Positions 34,562-41,116 of a stretch of DNA of 47,569 nt are shown in pieces (positions within the stretch are counted from its first letter, which is position 1; each line of letters opens with the position of its first letter). Under the pieces are notes generated by a model. That model was not told the DNA's origin, searched no databases, and saw nothing but the letters and a program-made list of their open reading frames with translations. The DNA is from Solirubrobacterales bacterium (GTDB lineage: Bacteria; Actinomycetota; Thermoleophilia; Solirubrobacterales; Solirubrobacteraceae). Both the position numbers and the translations under genes were made by a program. The stretch spans positions 1 to 47,569 of the forward strand of contig JAFAPR010000238.1 of assembly GCA_019247075.1 (NCBI GenBank), given 5' to 3'.

Positions 34562-35904
34562 TTCACAGCCGTAAGCGCGGCGGGCAGGGCGGCGCTGACC
34601 GCGCGGAAAACGACGGCGCCGGCGGCAACCGTCAGCAGCACGCGGCCGCGCAGAGTCTGACCGTGGAAGCAGCAGTTCTCGGATCGGCTGACATATCCCC
34701 GCCCTCCTACTTCCCAGCCTGCTCGGAGGTCCACCAGGCAAACGCTGGCCAGTTGACCTGGGCCGATCGTCGGCTGCGGGAGGTCAAACAGCGACGCCCC
34801 GGCGGTCATCCGTTCGACCAGCGCAGAGAGCTCCAGCTCGCCGGCCTGCACGAGCTTCGTGAACAGGGCGGCGAACGCCGTCTCGAGGCCGGTGGTCCCC
34901 ATCGCCGCCTGCTCGAAGGGGACCTCTTTCTCGTGGGTGGCGTGCGGCGCGTGGTCGGTCGCCACGCAGTCGATCAGTCCGCTGCGGAGCGCCTGCACCA
35001 GCGCGGTGCGGTCGGCCTCCGTGCGCAGCGGGGGGTTCATCTTGAAGCTGCTCTCGAGAGCCCGCACTGACTCATCGGTCAGCGTCAGATGGTGGGGAGA
35101 GACCTCGGCCGACACGAGGGCGGATTGCTCCTTGGCAGCTGCCAGCGCTGCCACCGACTCCCGGCAAGAGAGGTGCTGGAAGTGGACCCGTCCCCGCTCA
35201 TATATGGCGAGCGCCGCGTCCCTGGCCACCATGGTCGACTCCGAGACCGAGGGGATGCCCGCCAGCCCCAGACGCGCCGAGACCGCTCCTTCGTGCATGG
35301 CACCGCCCGCCGACAGCGCGGGGTCCTCCTCGTGCAGCGTGAGCACGCCTCCGCACACGCGCTGGTACTGGAGGGCCTTTCGGAGCATGCCGGCCGATAC
35401 AACCGGCCGGCCGTCGTCGGTGAAGCCCAGCGCGCCGGCTTCGCGCAATTCGGCCATCTCCGTCAGCTCCTGACCGTTCTGCCCGCGGGTGATCGCGGCC
35501 AAGAAACCGACCGGAACGCGAGCCTCGCGATCCGCGGTCTGTGCCAGCGCTCTCAGGACCGAGGCGTTGTCGACGGGCGGCGAGGTGTTCGGCATCGCGA
35601 TCACCGCTCCGAACCCTCCGGCCGCGGCAGCGGCGGTCCCGCTTGCGATCGTCTCCTTGTGCTCCTGGCCTGGTGTCCGCAGGTGGACGTGGGGGTCGAC
35701 GAATGCCGGGAAAAGATGCTTGCCGGTCCCGTCGACCACGTCGCAGTCGTCGGGCGCAGCGATAGACCCCGGCACGGCGAGCTCGGCGATGTGGCCGCCG
35801 CGGATCAGGATGTCCTGGCGGGTGTCGATCCCGGCCCGGGGGTCGAGCACGTGGGCACCCCGGATCAGCAGTTCGGCGGGGCGGCAGAAGAGAGGCGCAC
35901 CCAT
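34558..35904 (-). CDS. pyrC: Dihydroorotase (class I type)
   Basis: 448 aa. Zinc amidohydrolase closing carbamoyl aspartate to dihydroorotate. Metal motif DPHVHLRTPGQEHKE (His72, His74), substrate-binding MPNTSPPVDN, histidines in LTLHEEDP and SPHHLTL, and the catalytic Asp in ATDHAPH. ATG at 35904 shares one base with the pyrB stop (TGATG). The last 40 residues are Ala/Val-rich and slightly longer than usual. A metal-liganding active enzyme rather than a PyrC' pseudo-enzyme, since all ligands seem present. Confidence 0.97.
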   Translation of the reverse strand: MGAPLFCRPAELLIRGAHVLDPRAGIDTRQDILIRGGHIAELAVPGSIAAPDDCDVVDGTGKHLFPAFVDPHVHLRTPGQEHKETIASGTAAAAAGGFGAVIAMPNTSPPVDNASVLRALAQTADREARVPVGFLAAITRGQNGQELTEMAELREAGALGFTDDGRPVVSAGMLRKALQYQRVCGGVLTLHEEDPALSAGGAMHEGAVSARLGLAGIPSVSESTMVARDAALAIYERGRVHFQHLSCRESVAALAAAKEQSALVSAEVSPHHLTLTDESVRALESSFKMNPPLRTEADRTALVQALRSGLIDCVATDHAPHATHEKEVPFEQAAMGTTGLETAFAALFTKLVQAGELELSALVERMTAGASLFDLPQPTIGPGQLASVCLVDLRAGWEVGGRGYVSRSENCCFHGQTLRGRVLLTVAAGAVVFRAVSAALPAALTAVK

Positions 35905-36833
35905 CAGGCGACCGCCTCCAGCACGGGCGAGCCCACCAGCAACTCGTAGAGAACCGCCATCCGCACGGCGACCCCGGCCTTTACTTGGTCCGAGATCAGC
36001 GCCCGCGGCGAGTCGATCGCGTCAGCGGACAGCTCCACTCCGCGGTTGACGGGTCCGGGGTGCATCAGCAGCTGCCGCGCATCAAGGTGCGTCGAGGTGA
36101 TTTGATAACGCTGCACGTATTCGCGCAGCGAGGGCACGAACGCCTCCCTCATTCGCTCCTGCTGCATGCGCAGCACGTAGACCACGTCGGCCTGGCTGAG
36201 CCCCTCGAGCGACGGCTTTGCCTCGCAACCGAGAGCCTCGATCTCGCGCGGGAGCAACGTCGGCGGCCCGCAGACCGTCACGCGTGCGCCCATCCGCCGC
36301 AGCGCGAGGATGTTCGACCGCGCCACGCGCGAATGGAGCACGTCCCCCACGATCCAGATGCTCGCGCCCTCGAGCGATCCGAGCCTGCGCCGCAACGTGA
36401 ACACGTCCAGCAGCGCCTGCGTCGGGTGCTCGTGCTTGCCGTCACCGGCGTTGATGACCGAGGCAGCTGTCCACCCCGCGACCAGCGCCGCCGCACCCAC
36501 GTGGGGAGAGCGGATCACAATCGCGGCCGGGTCGTATGCCGAGAGCGTCTGCACCGTGTCCTTGAGCGACTCTCCCTTCTCCACGCTCGAGCCGATCGAA
36601 CGGACGCTGACCACGTCAGCGGAGAGCCGCTTTGCCGCCAGCTCGAAGGATGAGCTCGTGCGCGTGCTCGCCTCGTAGAAGAGGTTGACGACCGTCCGGC
36701 CTCGCAGCGCGGGAACCTTCTTGATCTCGCGGCCCGAGACCTCGGCGAACGATTCGGCACGGTCGAGGATGCGCTCGATTCCCGCTCGGTCGAGATCCTC
36801 GATCGAGAGCAGATGCCTTCCGATTCCGCTCAT
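35904..36833 (-). CDS. pyrB: Aspartate carbamoyltransferase catalytic subunit
   Basis: 309 aa from ATG 36833 (MSGIGRHLLSIEDLDR), set by the ATGA overlap with the pyrR stop. First committed pyrimidine step, joining carbamoyl phosphate and aspartate. Carbamoyl-phosphate loop YEASTRTSSSFELAAKRL and the GDGKHEHPTQALLD motif are intact, as is the aspartate-binding MHPGPVNRGVE. No regulatory pyrI is present, as is usual in Gram-positive bacteria; control would be by PyrR. Confidence 0.98.
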   Translation of the reverse strand: MSGIGRHLLSIEDLDRAGIERILDRAESFAEVSGREIKKVPALRGRTVVNLFYEASTRTSSSFELAAKRLSADVVSVRSIGSSVEKGESLKDTVQTLSAYDPAAIVIRSPHVGAAALVAGWTAASVINAGDGKHEHPTQALLDVFTLRRRLGSLEGASIWIVGDVLHSRVARSNILALRRMGARVTVCGPPTLLPREIEALGCEAKPSLEGLSQADVVYVLRMQQERMREAFVPSLREYVQRYQITSTHLDARQLLMHPGPVNRGVELSADAIDSPRALISDQVKAGVAVRMAVLYELLVGSPVLEAVA

Positions 36834-37411
36834 CGCCAGCCACCTGTCATCTCGAGCCACGGCACCGCCGGCCCGATCGTGACCTCGTCCACCCCGTCGA
36901 GTTCGCGTACGTGAACGTTGACGCGCTGCTGCCGCGAGGTGGGCAGGTTCTTGCCGACATAGTCGGGTCGGATCGGAAGCTCGCGATGACCCCGGTCGAC
37001 CATCACCGCGAGCTGAATGCGGGCGGGTCTCCCGAAATCGAAGATCGCGTCGATCGCCGCCCGTGCCGTCCGGCCCGTGTAGAGCACGTCGTCGACGATC
37101 ACGATCGTCCGACCCTCGAGCGGGAACTGGAGCTGGGTCGAATGGACCACCGGAGCGCTGGGACGTATACCCAGATCATCCCGGTAGAACGCGATGTCGA
37201 GCTCCCCGAAGGGAACGTCGGTGTCGAGCAGCTCGCTGGTGAGCGCGTGGAGGCGGTGGGCTAGCACAGCGCCGCGGCGGTGGATACCTACGAGCGCGAT
37301 GCCGGCACTGCTTTCCGCAACCGGATTCTTCTCGACGATCTCGTGAGCGACCCGCACGAGTGTGCGGCGCATCGCCTCGGCGTCGAGGACAATCGTTGCG
37401 TCAGCCGACAT
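36830..37411 (-). CDS. pyrR: PyrR, pyrimidine operon regulator / uracil phosphoribosyltransferase
   Basis: 193 aa. RNA-binding regulator that, with UMP, represses pyr expression; also has uracil phosphoribosyltransferase activity in some species. PRPP-binding motif TIVIVDDVLYTGRTARAAID and the RELPIRPDYVGKNLPTS segment are typical; GIHRRGAVLAHRL is also conserved. ATG at 37411 has AAGGAG six bases upstream, which is itself part of a hairpin resembling a PyrR-binding site. First gene of the operon, so PyrR probably controls its own translation. Confidence 0.97.
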   Translation of the reverse strand: MSADATIVLDAEAMRRTLVRVAHEIVEKNPVAESSAGIALVGIHRRGAVLAHRLHALTSELLDTDVPFGELDIAFYRDDLGIRPSAPVVHSTQLQFPLEGRTIVIVDDVLYTGRTARAAIDAIFDFGRPARIQLAVMVDRGHRELPIRPDYVGKNLPTSRQQRVNVHVRELDGVDEVTIGPAVPWLEMTGGWR

Positions 37412-37416
37412 CCAAG

Positions 37417-37450
37417 CTCCTTCCTGGCCTCGCCGGACCGGGTTAAAGGG
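37417..37450 (-). promoter_or_regulatory. PyrR-binding RNA hairpin covering the pyrR ribosome site
   Basis: On the minus strand the leader reads CCUUUAACCC, GGUC, loop CGGCGA, GGCC, AGG, AAGGAG. This fits the known PyrR anti-antiterminator consensus of B. subtilis: UUUAA on the 5' side, an upper stem closed by a CNGNGA hexaloop (here CGGCGA) and AAGG on the 3' side. CCUU can pair with AAGG, so the Shine-Dalgarno AAGGAG is within the structure. There is no U-run, so control would be of translation rather than termination, as described for mycobacteria. A -10-like TAGGCT at 37472-37467 would give a leader of about 50 bases. Confidence 0.75.
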
Positions 37451-37469
37451 GCCAAATCCCTCGCGCAGC

Positions 37470-38102
37470 CTAGCAGTGGGCGTGGGCGGAACCCCACGGG
37501 CGCCCGCGACATCGCCGGTAGAGCACGAACGGCTCCCGCGCGAACGTGATGTCGCGTTCGTAGACGAAGCCAGCCTTCTCCATCACCCGGCGCGAAGCGA
37601 TGTTGTGCGGCTGTGTGTAGGCGATCACCTCGGAGAGCGCAAGTGGTCCGAAGGCGATCTCGACCGAGGCGTTGGCAAGCTCGGTCGCGAGCCCTTCACG
37701 CCAGCGCTCGGGCGTAATCACCCAGCCGATCTCGACCTCGTCACGGCCGGACGCCATCGTGTGCTGAGGACCCCCTCGCCCGACCATCGCTCCGGTGGCG
37801 CCGTCGCGGAAAAACCACTGCCCGAAGCCGTGGCGGTGCCAATGGAGAAGCTTGCGCTCGAGGCCGGCGCGAACGTCCGCGCGCGTTCGCGTCTCGCGCG
37901 GAGACCACATGGTCTCGGCCACACGCGGGTCGAGCAGCAACGTCGCAAGGTCGTCTTCGTGGTCGAGCGCGAGCCGTTCGCCGACCATGCGGAAGGTCTC
38001 GATCCGCTCAGGCGCGATTGGCGCTGATATCGGCTGAGCGGTGGGCGCTGTGCGCAGCGCGCCCTCCCGACGGCCGGCCGAGCGCGGCTCAAACGGGCCC
38101 AT
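37470..38102 (-). CDS. GNAT family N-acetyltransferase (RimJ-like)
   Basis: 210 aa from ATG 38102, overlapping the rnz stop by 14 bases. The N-terminal 25 residues are probably not part of the domain. ERLALDHEDDLATLLLDPRV, the acetyl-CoA region VEIGWVITPERWREGLATEL and the C-terminal HNIASRRVMEKAGFVYER mark the RimJ/RimL type. Substrate unknown; relatives acetylate ribosomal protein N-termini, polyamines or antibiotics. Ends 58 bases before the pyrR start, so the pyr leader lies between the two. Confidence 0.88.
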   Translation of the reverse strand: MGPFEPRSAGRREGALRTAPTAQPISAPIAPERIETFRMVGERLALDHEDDLATLLLDPRVAETMWSPRETRTRADVRAGLERKLLHWHRHGFGQWFFRDGATGAMVGRGGPQHTMASGRDEVEIGWVITPERWREGLATELANASVEIAFGPLALSEVIAYTQPHNIASRRVMEKAGFVYERDITFAREPFVLYRRCRGRPWGSAHAHC

Positions 38103-39060
38103 CGCTGACCGCCGCAGGTTCCTCCTCGCGCTGCTGGTCCGTCCAGCGGACCAGCTCGGGCCCGCCTCGCTCGGGAAACGGGACCTCGATAAGGTCGAAG
38201 TCCCGCGGGACCACGGTGTTGGCGAAGGTCGCGCGCGCTTCCTCGCGCAGTAGGCCGACCGGGTACCGGGTCGAGAAGTGAGTCAGCGCCAGCATCACGA
38301 CTCCCGCGTCGCGTGCCATCTCGGCCGCCTGGGTAGCGGTCGAGTGGCCAGCCTCGGCCGCGCGCTCGCGCTCCTCCTCGGCGAAGGTCGCTTCGTGGAC
38401 CAACAGGTCTGCCCGGTACGCGGCGACCAGCAGGCTCTCGCATGGCATCGTGTCGCCTGAGATCGCCAGCTTGCGGCCGGGGCGAGCGGGCCCCATCACC
38501 TGGTCGGGCGCGACCCCGTGGACGGTCTCGCCGTGCTGCACACGACCGAATTCGGGGCCCGGGGTGAGCCCCAAGCGCACGGCGGCGTCGGGATCGAACA
38601 CCCCCGGGCGCTCGTCTTCATATGCGACGTACCCGAGTGAGGAGCCGCGGTGGGTGACCGCGAACGGCGCGATCCGGTAGCCCTCGCGCGTGATCTCTTC
38701 TCCCGGCTCGAGCTCGCGAAGCGCGAGCTCAAACCGCACGCGACCGACCGCGCGTACCACGATCGCGAGCAGCTCCCGGAGCCCGCGGGGACCATGGATC
38801 CGGAGCGGCTTCTCCCGCGCCCGGAGATCGAAGGTCTTGAGAAGCCCGGGGAGACCCAACCAGTGGTCGGCGTGGTAGTGCGTGATGAAGATGTCCGAGA
38901 GGTCGGCGAGACCCACCGTGCCGACGAGTTGCCGCTGCGTGCCCTCCCCGCAGTCGAACAGGACCCTCTCCCCGCCACGCCGCAGCAGCAGCGCCGGCAT
39001 GCCCCGGCGGGCCGTGGGGACCGAGCCGGCCGTGCCGGCGAAGAAGATGGAGAGGTCCAT
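38089..39060 (-). CDS. rnz: Ribonuclease Z (tRNA 3' endonuclease)
   Basis: 323 aa. Metallo-beta-lactamase nuclease that removes 3' trailers from tRNA precursors. Metal motif ITHYHADHWLGLPG (His61, His63, Asp65, His66), RVLFDCGEGTQRQL, ISGDTMPCESL and AGHSTATQAA with the exosite-bearing region between. ATG at 39060. It lies next to tRNA-Arg(CCG), divergent from it; that tRNA has no encoded CCA, so it would need RNase Z processing. Confidence 0.95.
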   Translation of the reverse strand: MDLSIFFAGTAGSVPTARRGMPALLLRRGGERVLFDCGEGTQRQLVGTVGLADLSDIFITHYHADHWLGLPGLLKTFDLRAREKPLRIHGPRGLRELLAIVVRAVGRVRFELALRELEPGEEITREGYRIAPFAVTHRGSSLGYVAYEDERPGVFDPDAAVRLGLTPGPEFGRVQHGETVHGVAPDQVMGPARPGRKLAISGDTMPCESLLVAAYRADLLVHEATFAEEERERAAEAGHSTATQAAEMARDAGVVMLALTHFSTRYPVGLLREEARATFANTVVPRDFDLIEVPFPERGGPELVRWTDQQREEEPAAVSDGPV

Positions 39061-39134
39061 CGGGCCAGTGTGTCAGGGTCCCTCGCACCGGCCCGTGGGG
39101 GGTGCGGTCGCGCGATAGGCTTAGCGGCGTCCAA

Positions 39135-39207
39135 GCGCCCGTAGCTCAGGGGATAGAGCGGACGCCTCCGGAGCGTCAGGCCGCAGGTTCGAATCCTGCC
39201 GGGCGCG
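39135..39207 (+). tRNA. tRNA-Arg (anticodon CCG)
   Basis: 73 nt cloverleaf: acceptor GCGCCCG (39135-39141) pairs with CGGGCGC (39200-39206), discriminator G39207. Anticodon stem GACGC/GCGTC encloses CTCCGGA with anticodon CCG at 39168-39170; T-arm GCAGG-TTCGAAT-CCTGC. CCA is not encoded. A -10-like TAGGCT (39116-39121) precedes it. No integrase or att-like duplication is seen nearby. Confidence 0.97.
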
Positions 39208-39226
39208 TGATCACCCGTTAGGGACG

Positions 39227-39676
39227 TTAGGTGCGGCGACCGCCGCGACGCGGGGGCTCGGGGGCGCGCGACGAGCTCTGCTCGTGAACGGTCACGCCGG
39301 CGCCGCCCAACGCGCGGCGGAGGCCGCGGCGGGCAGACATCGAGGCCGCTATGCGTACGGTCGAATCCCTGTCTTGCAAAAACAGGAACGTGTTCGCCCA
39401 CGGCGGGCACAGCCGTCCCTTGACCATCGTGATGTCGCCTTCGGAGTGGTCAAAGCGCGCGGGTTGGCCGAGGTCACGGCTCGTAAAGGCAACCGCGTCC
39501 GGCGAGATGAATAGCTCGCCCTTGCGACGCTTCTGTTGGCCGCGTCGCCCCGAGCCCATGAACGTGGCGCTGACGGCAAAGGTCGCTGTTCCCTCCAGCG
39601 CCCGGGCCTGAGCCAGCCGGCCGCGGTCCGGGCCTCTCGGCGTCGGGACATACGGCGGGGGGGCGGGGTTTTGCAT
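39227..39676 (-). CDS. Uncharacterised small PH-like protein
   Basis: 149 aa from ATG 39676 (MQNPAPPPYVPTPRG). Not recognised by name. A Pro-rich N-terminal 20 residues lead to a compact domain with strands GTATFAVSATFMGSG, KGELFISPDAVAFTSR and FDHSEGDITMVKG, and a final helix MSARRGLRRALGGAG; the pattern of a short beta-barrel plus C-terminal helix resembles small bacterial PH-like domains. The tail is basic (PEPPRRGGRRT). No membrane segment or signal peptide. Convergent with the tRNA, and its 5' side faces the HD-protein gene across a 134-base gap. Coding likelihood rests on coherent domain-like composition. Confidence 0.65.
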   Translation of the reverse strand: MQNPAPPPYVPTPRGPDRGRLAQARALEGTATFAVSATFMGSGRRGQQKRRKGELFISPDAVAFTSRDLGQPARFDHSEGDITMVKGRLCPPWANTFLFLQDRDSTVRIAASMSARRGLRRALGGAGVTVHEQSSSRAPEPPRRGGRRT

Positions 39677-39717
39677 GGGTCCGAACGACACGCGTGGCGA
39701 AGGATACCTCCGGTCTG

Positions 39718-39730
39718 GGCCGTAACGGCC
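39718..39730. promoter_or_regulatory. 13-bp palindrome between divergent genes
   Basis: GGCCGT-A-ACGGCC is a perfect dyad in the 134-base gap between the PH-like gene (minus) and the HD-protein gene (plus). It could be a shared operator, but high GC content makes such palindromes less surprising. Confidence 0.25.
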
Positions 39731-39773
39731 CCGAATGGTGCCGTGCTCACGTGGCGGCCGGCCCGTGGCCGTG

Positions 39774-39803
39774 TTGAGCGATCGAGGCGACATCCCCTAT
39801 CGT
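39774..39803 (+). promoter_or_regulatory. Promoter of the HD-protein gene (leaderless geometry)
   Basis: TTGAGC (39774-39779), 18-base spacer, TATCGT (39798-39803), then seven bases to the GTG at 39811. The predicted transcription start is at the start codon and no Shine-Dalgarno sequence is present. Confidence 0.5.
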
Positions 39804-39810
39804 CCGCGAT

Positions 39811-40344
39811 GTGACCGATGCGACACCGAGCGAGGTCGATCTCGACGACGCGAGGGCGTTTGTCCAGGACGCCTATCGCAGGCGAAGCTCAGACGGCGAG
39901 CAGGCCGCGCAGCACCCGCAAGCCGTTGCGCGGCTGCTGAGTGAGGACGGCCAACCCCCTCGGCTGGTGCTGGCGGGTCTCCTGCACGATCTGCTCGAAG
40001 ACACGGAAGTAGGCCCCGAGGAGCTGCGCGCGCGGTTCGGTCCGGAGGTGACGGGACTGGTGCAGGCGCTCACGCAGGATCCCGCGATCTCCGACTACTA
40101 CGAGCGCAAGGCTGCTCTGCGCCGTCAGGTGCTCGATGCCGGCCGCGACGCGGCGACGGTCGCGCTGGCCGACAAGTCCGCGAAGCTCGCCGCCGAGAGC
40201 TCGCGGCCCAAGGAGAGGCGCCTCGGCCATTACCAAGCGACGCTCGAAGGGATCGAGAAGCGATACGGCCGCAGTCGGCTCAGCGAACGATTGCACCAGG
40301 AGCTACAGCGCTTCCCGGCGGAGAAAGACGCTTCCCGGAACTAA
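39811..40344 (+). CDS. Small alarmone-hydrolase-like HD protein
   Basis: 177 aa, GTG start. The motifs match the Mn-dependent HD hydrolase domain of Rel/SpoT and MESH1: HPQAVARLL (His35), AGLLHDLLEDT (His59-Asp60, Glu63-Asp64) and VALADKSAKLA (Asp121, equivalent to the ADR motif). There is no synthetase, TGS or ACT domain, so this is the size of a single-domain small alarmone hydrolase. It may degrade (p)ppGpp or a related nucleotide; NADPH phosphatase activity is known for MESH1. Substrate cannot be told from sequence. Convergent with the DUF72 gene, 22 bases apart. Confidence 0.85.
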   Translation: MTDATPSEVDLDDARAFVQDAYRRRSSDGEQAAQHPQAVARLLSEDGQPPRLVLAGLLHDLLEDTEVGPEELRARFGPEVTGLVQALTQDPAISDYYERKAALRRQVLDAGRDAATVALADKSAKLAAESSRPKERRLGHYQATLEGIEKRYGRSRLSERLHQELQRFPAEKDASRN

Positions 40345-40366
40345 TGGTCGCCTCCACTGGTTCCGC

Positions 40367-41116
40367 CTACTCGACAAGCCTGCGCAGCGCCAAGGCGTTG
40401 GCCGGCGCGTAGCCCTTCCAGTCGTTGTTGAAGTAGGCGTAGACCTCACGGGAGCGGCGCCAGCGGCGGATCTCGGCGCCCCACCCGCCGAGCTCGGAGG
40501 CCGAGTAGTTGCCGCTGCGACCGCGGCTGCCGTGGTGGAAGCGCAGAAACGTCCAGGACGCCGTGGGCACGCGCAGCTGAAATGGGCGCTTCGGGTGGTC
40601 GCCGATGACGAGCGCCACGTCGTGCTCCCGGAGGGCGGCGAGTACCGGCTCTTCGAACCAGCTGGGGTGGCGGAACTCGATCGCGTGGCGGGTTCCGCGC
40701 AGCGCCTGGGGCTCGTGGTTCGCCAGGACGTACAGCCACGCGCCGAGCTTCTCGTCATCGCGGCGGAAGTTCTCGGGCAACTGCCAGAGGAGCGGGCCGA
40801 GACGACGCCCTTCGGCCAGCGGCTCGATCCGCTCGGCGAAGAGCGCCAGTCCGCTTTCCGTGTCCGAGAGCCGTTTGATGTGCGTCAGGTAGCGGCTGAC
40901 CTTGACCGCAAAGATGAAGCTCTCCGGCGTCTGCTCCACCCAGCGCGCGACCGCATCGCGTGTGGGCAAGCGGTAGAAGGTGGAGTTGACCTCAACCGTG
41001 TCGAAGCGCTCGGCGTAAAGCTCAAGCCAGCGGCGTTGCGGCTGTCCTTGGGGGTAGACGCGCCCGCGCCAGTCGGCGTATTGCCAGCCCGAGCAGCCGA
41101 TGTGGACGGCCTTCAT
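40367..41116 (-). CDS. DUF72 family protein
   Basis: 249 aa TIM-barrel-like protein of the DUF72 (YecE) family. N-terminal IGCSGWQYADWRGRVYPQG, then the conserved ERFDTVEVNSTFYRLPT, FAVKVSRYLTH, LGPLLWQLPENF, AIEFRHPSWF and the C-terminal VYAYFNNDWKGYAPANA. Function unknown; some relatives are linked to iron-sulfur or DNA-repair contexts without proof. The ATG directly abuts the stop of the KimA-like gene, so the two are co-transcribed. Confidence 0.93.
   Translation of the reverse strand: MKAVHIGCSGWQYADWRGRVYPQGQPQRRWLELYAERFDTVEVNSTFYRLPTRDAVARWVEQTPESFIFAVKVSRYLTHIKRLSDTESGLALFAERIEPLAEGRRLGPLLWQLPENFRRDDEKLGAWLYVLANHEPQALRGTRHAIEFRHPSWFEEPVLAALREHDVALVIGDHPKRPFQLRVPTASWTFLRFHHGSRGRSGNYSASELGGWGAEIRRWRRSREVYAYFNNDWKGYAPANALALRRLVE

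Noticed and set aside
37483-37494. TGGGCGGAACCC shared with 46572-46583, both near promoters
   Set aside because: The first copy encodes the end of the GNAT protein and the second is in a 26-base intergenic gap; one shared GC-rich 12-mer is not enough to call a regulatory site.
39135-39207. tRNA-Arg as an integration site for a mobile element
   Set aside because: No integrase, no direct repeat of the tRNA 3' end and only chromosomal-type genes on both sides.
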